A stretch of 17,328 nt of DNA from Syntrophaceae bacterium UBA4778 (GTDB lineage Bacteria; Desulfobacterota; Syntrophia; Syntrophales; UBA4778): NCBI GenBank assembly GCA_002403175.1, contig DHHG01000196.1, positions 1 through 17,328 on the forward strand, in the 5' to 3' direction. This document shows positions 6,929 to 14,693 of this stretch, piece after piece. A model generated the notes under the pieces. The model worked only from the letters and a program-made list of their open reading frames with translations. It did no database searches and was not told the DNA's origin. The position numbers and the translations under genes were made by a program. Each line of letters begins with the position of its first letter. The stretch's first letter is position 1.

Positions 6929-8929
6929 ATGTGCGGAATAGCAGGACTCATTGATTTTGAAGGGCGGGACGATAAGATTGATCTGCTTCGATCGATGCTG
7001 GCATATATACGCCATAGGGGACCGGATTCATTCGGCATTTATCAGGATGCAAAGGCAGGTCTTGCATCCAGTCGATTGAAAATAATTGATCTCGTGGGAG
7101 GAGATCAACCGATTCACAATGAGGATAGGACCATATGGGTTGTCTATAATGGTGAAATATTCAACTACCCGGAAATAAAGGCAACTCTCGAAGAAAAGGG
7201 ACATCGTTTCTACACAGCTACAGATACGGAACTGCTAGTGCATCTGTACGAGGATTTCGGAAACGATCTCTTTAGCCAATTGAATGGCCAGTATGCATGT
7301 GCAATCTGGGATCAAAAAAGAGAGGTGCTTATACTTGGCCGGGACAGAGTGGGGATTAGACCCTTATTCTATTACCATCGGCATGGGCGCATCGTATTTG
7401 CCTCGGAAATTAAGGCGCTATTTGCTGATGAGAGAATAGAACGAAATTTGGACAGTGGGACCCTGGGTGACATTTTTACCTGCTGGTCACCTTTCGGGAA
7501 CAAAACAATCTTCAAAAATATATTCCAGATTATGCCGGGTCAATTCGCTGAATTCTCGAAGAAAGGTCTTTCACATCATCAATACTGGACAATAAGTTTC
7601 TCGGACGGCAAGCGGGATAGTACCTGTCAAGAATGGACCGATGAGCTGGATGATCTTATTCGAGATGCTGTAAAAATCAGATTAAGAGCGGATGTACCTG
7701 TGGGCGCCTATCTGAGTGGTGGACTTGACAGTACGCTGATCACATCCATCGTTAAAAAGCATTTCAATAATCGTTTGTGCACATTTTCCGTCGGCTTCAG
7801 AGATGACAGATATGACGAAACGGAATTTCAGAATAGAGCAGTAGATGCAATTGGAACTGAGCATAAATCAATTCACTGCCGTGAAGAAGATATAGAAAGA
7901 ATATTTGAGGACGTCGTCTGGCATTCTGAGCAACCGATTCTTCGTACCGCACCCGCACCATTATTCATTCTTTCTGATCTGGTTAATCGAAATCAATTTA
8001 AAGTGGTATTAACAGGTGAAGGTGCAGACGAGATATTTGCCGGTTATGACATTTTTAAAGAGGACAAGATTAGGAGATTCTGGGCGAGAGATATCGAATC
8101 CAAATGGAGGCCCATGATTTTAAAAAGAATCTATCCGGATATCTTTTCAGGTGCACATGCTACTACGGGAAAGTATCTGGAAGGTTTTTTCAAAAAGGGA
8201 ATTCTTAAAACAGATTCAGCCATATATTCGCATCAGATCAGATGGGATAATACTTCCATGCTGAGATCCATGTTTTCAGACGAACTTAAAAATGAACTAT
8301 CGAAAGAGAAATCGTTCGTAGAAAGATATATCGAGTCTCTTCCGGATGACTTCATGATTTGGGATCCCCTCTCAAAGGCGCAGTATACAGAGATAAATCT
8401 TTTTCTTTCGAATTATCTTTTATCTGCTCAAGGCGATCGAATGTCGATGGCTCATGCTGTTGAGGGCCGATATCCATTTCTTGATTTCAGAGTAATTGAG
8501 CTTGCAACAAAAATTCCTCCAATGTTGAGGTTATCTGGTCTTAATGAAAAGCACATCCTGAGAAAAACGGCGGAACGGTACCTTCCCAAAGACTTGGCTC
8601 ATCGTGCCAAAAAGCCATATCGAGCTCCAATCAGTCGCTGCTTTTTTTCCAAAAATGCAGATTTCTACATGAATGAATTGCTTTCTGAATCATCTTTACG
8701 AAAAAGCGGACTATTCAACCATGGAAAGGTCGAAAAAATAGTAGAGAAATGCAGAAAGAAAAATGGATTCCTCGAAAGCGAGAGAGAAAATATGGCTGTC
8801 GTAGGAATCATATCTACAGAAATTTTGTATCGTATGTATATTGAATCGTTTCAGCGAAATAGGGTGAAAATTCCAGAAGGGATACGAATTTACAACTCAG
8901 GATCGGCAATAGAGGATTATGTTATTTGA
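6929..8929 (+). CDS. Glutamine-dependent asparagine-synthase-like amidotransferase
   Basis: Two-domain AsnB-type enzyme (666 residues). The class II glutaminase domain begins with MCGIAGL, where Cys2 is the nucleophile after Met removal, and carries RHRGPD (28-33), VVYNGEIFNY (71-80) and RDRVGIRPLFYY (138-149). The synthetase domain has AYLSGGLDSTL (260-270, pyrophosphate loop), LTGEGADEIFAGYD (361-374), SAQGDRMSMAHAVEGRYPFL (499-518) and KKPYRAPIS (561-569). Ammonia from glutamine would be used to amidate an ATP-activated carboxylate. In polysaccharide loci such paralogs are thought to amidate a sugar acid or other acid rather than make free asparagine; that role is inferred from the neighbours. 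It is longer than housekeeping AsnB (about 550), with extra length mostly in the C-terminal domain, as in exosortase-associated members. The start is fixed by AAGGAG at about 6918. It overlaps the next gene by 11 bases. Confidence 0.93.
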   Translation: MCGIAGLIDFEGRDDKIDLLRSMLAYIRHRGPDSFGIYQDAKAGLASSRLKIIDLVGGDQPIHNEDRTIWVVYNGEIFNYPEIKATLEEKGHRFYTATDTELLVHLYEDFGNDLFSQLNGQYACAIWDQKREVLILGRDRVGIRPLFYYHRHGRIVFASEIKALFADERIERNLDSGTLGDIFTCWSPFGNKTIFKNIFQIMPGQFAEFSKKGLSHHQYWTISFSDGKRDSTCQEWTDELDDLIRDAVKIRLRADVPVGAYLSGGLDSTLITSIVKKHFNNRLCTFSVGFRDDRYDETEFQNRAVDAIGTEHKSIHCREEDIERIFEDVVWHSEQPILRTAPAPLFILSDLVNRNQFKVVLTGEGADEIFAGYDIFKEDKIRRFWARDIESKWRPMILKRIYPDIFSGAHATTGKYLEGFFKKGILKTDSAIYSHQIRWDNTSMLRSMFSDELKNELSKEKSFVERYIESLPDDFMIWDPLSKAQYTEINLFLSNYLLSAQGDRMSMAHAVEGRYPFLDFRVIELATKIPPMLRLSGLNEKHILRKTAERYLPKDLAHRAKKPYRAPISRCFFSKNADFYMNELLSESSLRKSGLFNHGKVEKIVEKCRKKNGFLESERENMAVVGIISTEILYRMYIESFQRNRVKIPEGIRIYNSGSAIEDYVI

Positions 8930-9653
8930 AACGTTCATTTATAAAATAAAGAAACGGGAAAACAGGATCTATTCGAAGTTGAAGGATATTATCCTGTTTA
9001 TAGTTTATATAGATATCGTTCCGATCAAGTTTATTTTCAAACCGATGTATGAGGTCCTTATCGCATGGAGGTTCATTGTCCCACTTATTATTGAGAAGAT
9101 GATCCATGTGCCTGTATTCAAGGCAAGGTGCGATAAATGCGGCAGGGGCCTATCACTGATAAACGGGATACCCTGGATAGAGGGGCACCTGAAAATTCAA
9201 ATAGGAGATGAGGTTCAGATCGATTCCAATATCTTTTCAAGCAATTTTAGAAATAAAGCTCCAATGCTTAAAATTGGGAGCAGGACACATCTCGGTTATA
9301 AAGTATCTATTAACGTCGGTGAATATGTTGAGATTGGAGATGACTGTTTGATTGCCGGCGGCTGTAGTATTCAGGATAACGATGGGCATCCGATCAGCCC
9401 TTATCGTAGAATGAAGAAAGAACCGCCCTCCACGAGTGAAATCAAACCTGTTATTATCGGAAATAATGTATGGATCGGGACAGGATCTGTCATATTGAAA
9501 GGCGTTACAATCGGGGATGGCTCAATTGTTGCCGCGAATTCATTGGTTAACAGGAATGTGCCGCCATACAGCATTGTAATGGGTGTGCCCGCTAGGATTG
9601 TCATCTCGGGAATTGATGAAATCTATCACAAAGACAAGGAAACGAAACAATAA
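8919..9653 (+). CDS. Hexapeptide-repeat (left-handed beta-helix) acyltransferase
   Basis: Probably O- or N-acetylates a sugar of the polysaccharide using an acyl-CoA or acyl-ACP donor. The 244-residue protein has a basic, partly hydrophobic N-terminal region (1-65) that may lie on the membrane, then a lone pair of cysteines in ARCDKCGRGL (69-78). Hexapeptide-like turns run from about 92 to 226: LKIGSRTHLGYKVSINVG (117-134), VEIGDDCLIAGGCSI (137-151), PVIIGNNVWIGTGSVILKGV (177-196), TIGDGSIVAANSLV (197-210) and YSIVMGVPARIV (217-228). His157 in NDGHP is the likely catalytic histidine of the maa/NodL-like type. The gene starts inside the asparagine-synthase-like gene, with AGAGG (8911-8915) just before the ATG, so the two are translationally coupled. 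The acyl group and acceptor are unknown; the ACP encoded upstream is a possible donor, by inference only. Confidence 0.9.
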   Translation: MLFETFIYKIKKRENRIYSKLKDIILFIVYIDIVPIKFIFKPMYEVLIAWRFIVPLIIEKMIHVPVFKARCDKCGRGLSLINGIPWIEGHLKIQIGDEVQIDSNIFSSNFRNKAPMLKIGSRTHLGYKVSINVGEYVEIGDDCLIAGGCSIQDNDGHPISPYRRMKKEPPSTSEIKPVIIGNNVWIGTGSVILKGVTIGDGSIVAANSLVNRNVPPYSIVMGVPARIVISGIDEIYHKDKETKQ

Positions 9654-9802
9654 TCCAAAATTCATACATGAAGGACCTTGAAATAGATTATCTGCTATTA
9701 TGAACTACATACAAGTATTCCCTTTTTAATAGAATTCTAAATTAATAAGCTTTATGTGAGGTCTGTCAGTAATACGGAACTTATATCGAGAGGTATGCAT
9801 CT
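9654..9802 (+). promoter_or_regulatory. Intergenic gap with a possible extended -10 promoter
   Basis: At 149 bases and very A+T-rich, this is the longest gap in the window. TGCTATTAT (9693-9701) fits an extended -10 element (TGn plus TATTAT), but no -35 box lies at 17 bases; TTGAAA at 9678-9683 is only 12 bases away. A short perfect palindrome, TAGAATTCTA (9730-9739), could be an operator half or chance. GAGAGG (9788-9793) is the ribosome site for the GTG at 9803. No terminator hairpin was seen, so this would be at most an internal promoter. Confidence 0.3.
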
Positions 9803-11140
9803 GTGGCTGCAAATATAAGTGACATTAGCACGCATATTGATAGTCGCCTCAGGATGAAGACAAGGAGAAGGATTACCCTCCCTTATTTCATCCTATTATC
9901 CTTTTTTACGATTTTAATTTTTTTGCGACCGCAAGAGATATTTCCCGACCTGCCGATCGCAGGCATCCACCGTTTTCTTGGCATTCTCATAGCGATTTCT
10001 ATATTCATGCTGGTCGATCACCATGTGATGGGGAAAATAAGGCACACGATCATGATTTATTTTGTACTGTACTTGATTGCGATTGCTGTTTCCATACCGT
10101 TCGGGTTGTGGCCGGGTGGAAGTGTTCAAGTAATAGAAGATATGATTTTAAAAGAACTGATCGTATTTATGGGAATCATATTGATGATTAATGATAAAAG
10201 AAAACTGAAATTGATCATCATGATCATTGTATTCAGTACGGCCATTCTTGGAGTCAATGCCATTATAAAGTACGTGAATCATGAGTATATTATCGAAGGA
10301 TATAGGGCAGGTTTACGAGGCACTTTTCATGATCCGAACGATATGGCACTACATTTGCTCATTTCCATCCCGTTAGGGTATTTCATACTTTACAAAATTC
10401 AGAACTGGAAAATTATATTCATCAGTATAGCGCTGATTCTCTTAACTGGATTGATCATTACCTATTCGAGAGGTGGAATGATCGGTCTAGCAGTAGTAGG
10501 ACTGTCCATCGCCTGGTATGATAAACAGAATAGAATAAAACTATTTCTTCTGTATCTTGGAATATGTATTCTGGTTATAGTGCTATCACCATATTCCATG
10601 GAAAGGATGTCGACCCTGGCAAGTGGTCAGGAGGGCTCTCTTCTGGCAAGATGGACAATTCTCAAGAGAGGAATCAGTATATGCCTGGAAAATCCGATCA
10701 TCGGCGTAGGATTCGGAAACTTCAGAATATCGGAAGGCGCAACTCACGAAGGAGTCGGCAACTGGCAGGAAGCTCATAATTCAATAGTCCAGATAACTGC
10801 CGAAACCGGCATATTGGGACTCATCGGCTATGTTGGTTGCATTCTGCTCATGATCGGCACTTCGGTAAAACAAGTTCAGGATGACGGTCTGAAGAATCTT
10901 ATGTTAGGTCTGAAGACGGGTACAATTGCATATATTAGCTGCGGACTTTTTTTATCCCAGGCTTATAATTGGTATTTTTTTTATTTACTGGCGCTGACAA
11001 TAGCTGCGATGAACCTAGCTGTAACATCTCCCTTACATAATGAGAGCGTATATAAGTCGTCCCAGCGCGACATACATGAACCCGGAAGCCAAATTGCGAA
11101 TCCTGCATATTGTACATTCGTTAAATACAGGCGGCCTTGA
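9803..11140 (+). CDS. O-antigen polymerase/ligase-like membrane protein (Wzy_C family)
   Basis: A polytopic inner-membrane protein (445 residues) of the O-antigen ligase/polymerase family, expected to polymerise repeat units or transfer glycan on the periplasmic side. About ten to twelve hydrophobic helices can be picked out between 27 and 405. Family signatures are RGTFHDPNDMALHL (172-185), TYSRGGMIGL (220-229), ENPIIGVGFGNF (296-307) and the periplasmic-loop motif AHNSIVQITAETGILG (324-339) with His325. It resembles the exosortase A-associated O-glycosylation-ligase-like family, which is why polymerase and ligase cannot be separated here; with a flippase in the same locus, polymerase is the simpler reading. 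The start is GTG, nine bases after GAGAGG; the nearby ATG at 9795 is out of frame and stops after seven codons. The C-terminal tail (about 408-445) is hydrophilic, and its last part is coded by bases shared with the next gene. Confidence 0.87.
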   Translation: MAANISDISTHIDSRLRMKTRRRITLPYFILLSFFTILIFLRPQEIFPDLPIAGIHRFLGILIAISIFMLVDHHVMGKIRHTIMIYFVLYLIAIAVSIPFGLWPGGSVQVIEDMILKELIVFMGIILMINDKRKLKLIIMIIVFSTAILGVNAIIKYVNHEYIIEGYRAGLRGTFHDPNDMALHLLISIPLGYFILYKIQNWKIIFISIALILLTGLIITYSRGGMIGLAVVGLSIAWYDKQNRIKLFLLYLGICILVIVLSPYSMERMSTLASGQEGSLLARWTILKRGISICLENPIIGVGFGNFRISEGATHEGVGNWQEAHNSIVQITAETGILGLIGYVGCILLMIGTSVKQVQDDGLKNLMLGLKTGTIAYISCGLFLSQAYNWYFFYLLALTIAAMNLAVTSPLHNESVYKSSQRDIHEPGSQIANPAYCTFVKYRRP

Positions 11141-12206
11141 GCGTGTTGTTGTAGATCTTGCCGTCTATCTGAAACGCAAAGGAAGCGATCAGGCAATCTG
11201 CTGCCTGGCGGATAGAGGTAATCTAGCGAAAAGCGCGGAAGAAAATGGGGTGCCTCTGTTTCAGACCAATAAGGGCGACGGACTCGATCTGCTTCTGCCC
11301 ATGAGATTATCTCGGATCATCAAACGAGGAAAATACGATTTGATCCATACACATAACGATGCCGGACTTGTGTATGGCTTTCCTGCTGCGAGTATTTCCG
11401 GCATACGCAGCATTGTACATACGGACCATGGAATAGAGCCGAATACCGCTTCTCATTGCAGTCTCAATATGATCAAGAAACTATTTATGAAGAGGACTTC
11501 TTGTATTGTAGCTGTCTCTCAAGATCTAAAACGAACTATTATTTCAGATTCAGGAATAATGAATCATGAGCTCAAGGTTGTCATGAACGGTATAGATCCG
11601 TGCAGATACTATGGTAAGTACGATACATCCGAGATTCGAAAGTCAGTAGGAATCGGTCGGGACCGATTTATCATCGGTCATATCGCGAGACTCGTACCTC
11701 TTAAAAACCAGGAATTCCTTCTACAAATAATCAGGGAATTAAAAAATCTGAATCTACCTATTACCCTGATGGCAGTTGGTGAGGGTCCCATGCGGAAGAG
11801 ATTGCAGGAACTATGTATAAATTATGAGATACAAAATGAAGTAGTATTTTTGGGGGAGCGTACGGATATCCCACAACTGTTATCCATTATGGATCTATTC
11901 GTTTTGACCTCCATTACGGAAGGAATATCCATTACCATCTTGGAAGCAATGGCAGCTGGTATTCCCGTTCTGGCATCTAAAGTGGGGGGAAATCCGGAGA
12001 TCATTGATGACTCCATATCCGGTTTTCTGATCAATCTAAATGACCCGTTCAAATGGATTATGAAAGCAAAAGAACTGTTCGATGACCAGCATATGAGAAT
12101 GAGAATCGGGAAACAGGCTCAAGAAGTAATCAGGAGGAAATTCAGTCTGGATGTGATGGCAGATCAATATGAACGCATTTATAAAAATGCGGCCGCTTAT
12201 CAATAA
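11094..12206 (+). CDS. GT4 family glycosyltransferase (exosortase-associated type)
   Basis: GT-B fold retaining glycosyltransferase that extends the lipid-linked repeat unit in the cytoplasm. Counting from the TTG at 11094 (370 residues): RILHIVHSLNTGGLERVVVD (2-21) is the acceptor-side glycine loop, IHTHNDAGLVYG (84-95) follows, VMNGID (163-168) marks the domain junction, GHIARLVPLKNQ (195-206) begins the donor domain, and EGISITILEAMAAGIPVLAS (276-295) contains the E-x7-E pair Glu276/Glu284. It resembles the PEP-CTERM/EpsH1-associated sugar transferase family. The start is uncertain: ATGs at 11040 and 11076 lack a ribosome site and would overlap the polymerase by 101 or 65 bases, whereas the TTG has GGAAG (11084-11088) five bases upstream and begins at the usual family N-terminus. 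Overlap with the polymerase is then 47 bases. Sugar donor unknown. Confidence 0.88.
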   Translation: MRILHIVHSLNTGGLERVVVDLAVYLKRKGSDQAICCLADRGNLAKSAEENGVPLFQTNKGDGLDLLLPMRLSRIIKRGKYDLIHTHNDAGLVYGFPAASISGIRSIVHTDHGIEPNTASHCSLNMIKKLFMKRTSCIVAVSQDLKRTIISDSGIMNHELKVVMNGIDPCRYYGKYDTSEIRKSVGIGRDRFIIGHIARLVPLKNQEFLLQIIRELKNLNLPITLMAVGEGPMRKRLQELCINYEIQNEVVFLGERTDIPQLLSIMDLFVLTSITEGISITILEAMAAGIPVLASKVGGNPEIIDDSISGFLINLNDPFKWIMKAKELFDDQHMRMRIGKQAQEVIRRKFSLDVMADQYERIYKNAAAYQ

Positions 12207-12228
12207 AGTAATCCGAAAAGAGTCCAAA

Positions 12229-13374
12229 ATGCACTCCATAAAAATCCTAAGTGTTGTAGGTGCCAGGCCCAACTTTATGAAATTGGCGCCGATATCCCGT
12301 GCCATTCAAGAACATAATAGAAAAGAGAATCATCCTCAATTGAATTCCGTTATCGTGCACACGGGACAGCATTATGATCGGGAAATGTCTAAGCTATTTT
12401 TCGATGACCTTGCTATCCCTAAACCGGACTATGATCTCGGTGTAGGATCTTCATCGCATGCAAGGCAGACCGCTGAAATCATGCTGAGAATAGAACCGGT
12501 TCTGGAAAAGGAAAAACCAGACTATCTGGTTGTTGTCGGTGATGTGAATTCTACCATTGCGGCTGCATTGGTCGCTAAGAAAATGGGAATTCTAATCATT
12601 CATGTGGAAGCAGGACTGAGGAGCGGAGATCGTTCCATGCCTGAAGAAATTAATCGCATTCTCACGGATGCAATCTCAGATATGCTTTTTATAACGGAAA
12701 AGAGCGCCCGTATTAATCTCCGTTCAGAGGGAACCGAGGAAGAAAAAATCTATTTCGTCGGCAATGTCATGGTAGATACGTTGATGCAGCATCGTTTAAA
12801 AGCTGATCAATCCGATATACTGAAGCGGTTAGGAATTAAAAAAATAGCAGGCAAATTGGAGCACTATGCTTTGCTGACACTGCATCGTCCATCGAATGTC
12901 GATGTTCCTGAAAAATTAAAAGACATTCTTAATGCAATATCCGATGTATCTGAGAACATGAAAATAATCTTTCCTGTACATCCGAGGACTGCAGATCGCA
13001 TCAAGAAAATGAATGTTCTTACAAATCAGAATATTATGGTAACGGGCCCTCTGGGGTATCTTGATTTTTTGAAACTCATGTCGAATGCAGATTTGGTCTT
13101 GACTGATTCAGGAGGAATTCAGGAGGAAACGACTGTGCTTGGAATTCCCTGTCTGACGTTAAGAGAAAATACGGAAAGGCCGGTGACAATTGAAGAGGGT
13201 ACAAACAGGCTCGTTGGCGTTGATAGAACCAGAATCATTTCAGAAGTGGAGGATATAGTGATCAGCGGGATTCGTTCTCATAAAATTCCTGAGTTATGGG
13301 ATGGAAGGGCAGCTCTGAGAATCGTTGAGTTGATTAGCAAGCATGCATTAAATAGGACCAATATGTTCACATAA
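12229..13374 (+). CDS. wecB: UDP-N-acetylglucosamine 2-epimerase (non-hydrolysing)
   Basis: Interconverts UDP-GlcNAc and UDP-ManNAc in the cytoplasm, supplying a ManNAc-type precursor. Counting from ATG 12229 (381 residues), conserved blocks are VVGARPNFMKLAP (9-21), VHTGQHYD (43-50), VVVGDVNST (101-109, Asp105), HVEAGLRSGDRSMPEEINR (125-143, with catalytic-type Glu127 and Glu140), LLTLHRPSNVD (215-225, His219), TDSGGIQEE (292-300) and LRENTERPVT (311-320). Asp, both Glu and His of the known WecB active site are all present, so it should be active. A longer open frame begins at 12169 inside the GT4 gene, but AAAAGAG (12216-12222) sits just before ATG 12229, where the family normally starts; the gap to the preceding stop is then 22 bases. 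No wecC-like dehydrogenase is in the window, so ManNAc may be used directly or oxidised by an enzyme encoded elsewhere. Confidence 0.94.
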   Translation: MHSIKILSVVGARPNFMKLAPISRAIQEHNRKENHPQLNSVIVHTGQHYDREMSKLFFDDLAIPKPDYDLGVGSSSHARQTAEIMLRIEPVLEKEKPDYLVVVGDVNSTIAAALVAKKMGILIIHVEAGLRSGDRSMPEEINRILTDAISDMLFITEKSARINLRSEGTEEEKIYFVGNVMVDTLMQHRLKADQSDILKRLGIKKIAGKLEHYALLTLHRPSNVDVPEKLKDILNAISDVSENMKIIFPVHPRTADRIKKMNVLTNQNIMVTGPLGYLDFLKLMSNADLVLTDSGGIQEETTVLGIPCLTLRENTERPVTIEEGTNRLVGVDRTRIISEVEDIVISGIRSHKIPELWDGRAALRIVELISKHALNRTNMFT

Positions 13375-13463
13375 CCCCAGTGAATGTGCTTTACAGTATT
13401 ATATCTTCTCATATTTAAGTCCAAGGATATGAATAGAATATCATCAACTAATGGCAAATTGCG
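13375..13463 (+). other. Short intergenic gap, no firm signal
   Basis: These 89 bases lie between the epimerase and the second GT4 gene. TTTACA (13390-13395) resembles a -35 box, but the best partner 16 bases on is TATTTA, a weak -10. A 12-codon frame from ATG 13429 ends in a TGA overlapping the next ATG, but AAGGA sits only one base before that ATG, too close to work well. No terminator hairpin is visible. Confidence 0.4.
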
Positions 13464-14693
13464 ATGAATTCATGTTGCGATCTGAATGAAAGTGCGAGTT
13501 TCCAAATGCAGGCACCAGACAGAAAAAGGATCCTGTATCTTGAAACAAACCAGGATGGTACAATAGGCGGATCGTATTTCAGTCTGTTCTATCTCGTAAA
13601 AGAACTGAATAAGGCAGAATACGAGCCGATCGTGCTATTTTGTTCTGAAAACGCCATGATCGCTCGATTTAGAAAATATGCAAATGTAATTGTCGATCCA
13701 TTTTCCTCCTCTTCTAGTATGGCGGAGAGAAATATCTGTGATTATCTAAAAGCGGGACCAAGGATGATTCGTTATGTGATCTTGAAATTGCCTTCGGTGC
13801 TTGAAAAGCTGTCGAAAATTAAACCGGATCTTGTGCATTTAAATAATGCATACGATATCAATCATGAGTGGATACTCGCGAGTCGTTTAAAGGGGATTAA
13901 AATTGTTTCTCATGACAGGGGCACGAGGCCGCCGGTAAGCCTTCAAACGCGTATGTTGGTGAAAATGATTGATTGTATTATTTGCGTGAGTGATGCATTC
14001 CTTTTGCAGGTAAAAATGCAAAAGCTGAGGCCGAAGATGGCTTGTACGATTCATAACGGTTTGGATTTTGCGGAATTTAAGCCGGCAAAATCATCCAGTG
14101 ATATTCGCAGGCAGCTCGGTATTTCTGATAAAGAAACTGTGCTGGCAATGATAGGGAATATCGATACCTGGAAAGGACAGCATGTTTTTCTACAGGCATT
14201 TAGCCGGATCAATGATCGTTTCCCAAACATGAGGGCACTTATTGTAGGAAGAACGGTTCTGACTGCTGATCATTATGAGCGGAAATTAAAGGCCTTCATC
14301 CGGGAAAACGGATTGTCGGATAAGGTATATATGTTAGGATTCAGGAATGATATTCCCGATCTGATGAATGCTGCAGATATATTCATCCACGCTTCCATAA
14401 AGCCGGAGCCATTCGGAAGGGTTATTCTGGAAGCCATGGCTCTCGGCAAACCTGTCATTGCAACGAATGCAGGAGGTGTACCCGAAATAATATGCCATGA
14501 TGAAACCGGATTGCTTATACCCATGAATGATCCTCAATCCATGGCAGATTCCATAGAGATGTTGTTGGCAGATACCCGCCGAGCGAGGCAAATCGGATGG
14601 ACTGCGCAGAGGAGCGTCAGAGAGAGGTTTTCCTCTGAGAAGATGGCCAGGGGAGTGGAACGGGTATATTATGAAGTATTCTGCGCCAAATAA
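13464..14693 (+). CDS. GT4 family glycosyltransferase
   Basis: A second GT-B glycosyltransferase (409 residues) adding a sugar to the growing repeat unit in the cytoplasm. The N-terminal domain has RILYLETNQDGTIGGSYFSL (22-41) with the acceptor-side glycine loop and KPDLVHLNNAY (120-130). HNGLD (197-201) lies at the hinge. The donor-binding domain shows IGNIDTWKGQHVFLQAF (230-246), LGFRNDIPDLMNAADIFIHA (291-310) and EPFGRVILEAMALGKPVIAT (315-334), with the E-x7-E pair Glu315/Glu323. The first 15 to 20 residues are polar and not family-like. The gene could start at ATG 13506 (MQAPDRKR), but neither ATG has a good ribosome site; an upstream TAA at 13449 bars further extension. It overlaps the flippase gene by 23 bases. 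Donor and linkage cannot be read from sequence. Confidence 0.9.
   Translation: MNSCCDLNESASFQMQAPDRKRILYLETNQDGTIGGSYFSLFYLVKELNKAEYEPIVLFCSENAMIARFRKYANVIVDPFSSSSSMAERNICDYLKAGPRMIRYVILKLPSVLEKLSKIKPDLVHLNNAYDINHEWILASRLKGIKIVSHDRGTRPPVSLQTRMLVKMIDCIICVSDAFLLQVKMQKLRPKMACTIHNGLDFAEFKPAKSSSDIRRQLGISDKETVLAMIGNIDTWKGQHVFLQAFSRINDRFPNMRALIVGRTVLTADHYERKLKAFIRENGLSDKVYMLGFRNDIPDLMNAADIFIHASIKPEPFGRVILEAMALGKPVIATNAGGVPEIICHDETGLLIPMNDPQSMADSIEMLLADTRRARQIGWTAQRSVRERFSSEKMARGVERVYYEVFCAK

Noticed and set aside
9730..9739. TAGAATTCTA palindrome as an operator
   Set aside because: A ten-base palindrome in A+T-rich DNA is common and the arms do not extend further.
13390..13417. TTTACA and TATTTA as a promoter pair before the second GT4 gene
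   Set aside because: The -10 candidate matches the consensus at only half its positions in an A+T-rich gap, which is expected by chance.
13429..13467. Possible leader peptide whose stop overlaps the GT4 start codon
   Set aside because: The AAGGA is only one base from the ATG, so translation is unlikely; the stop/start overlap alone is weak evidence.
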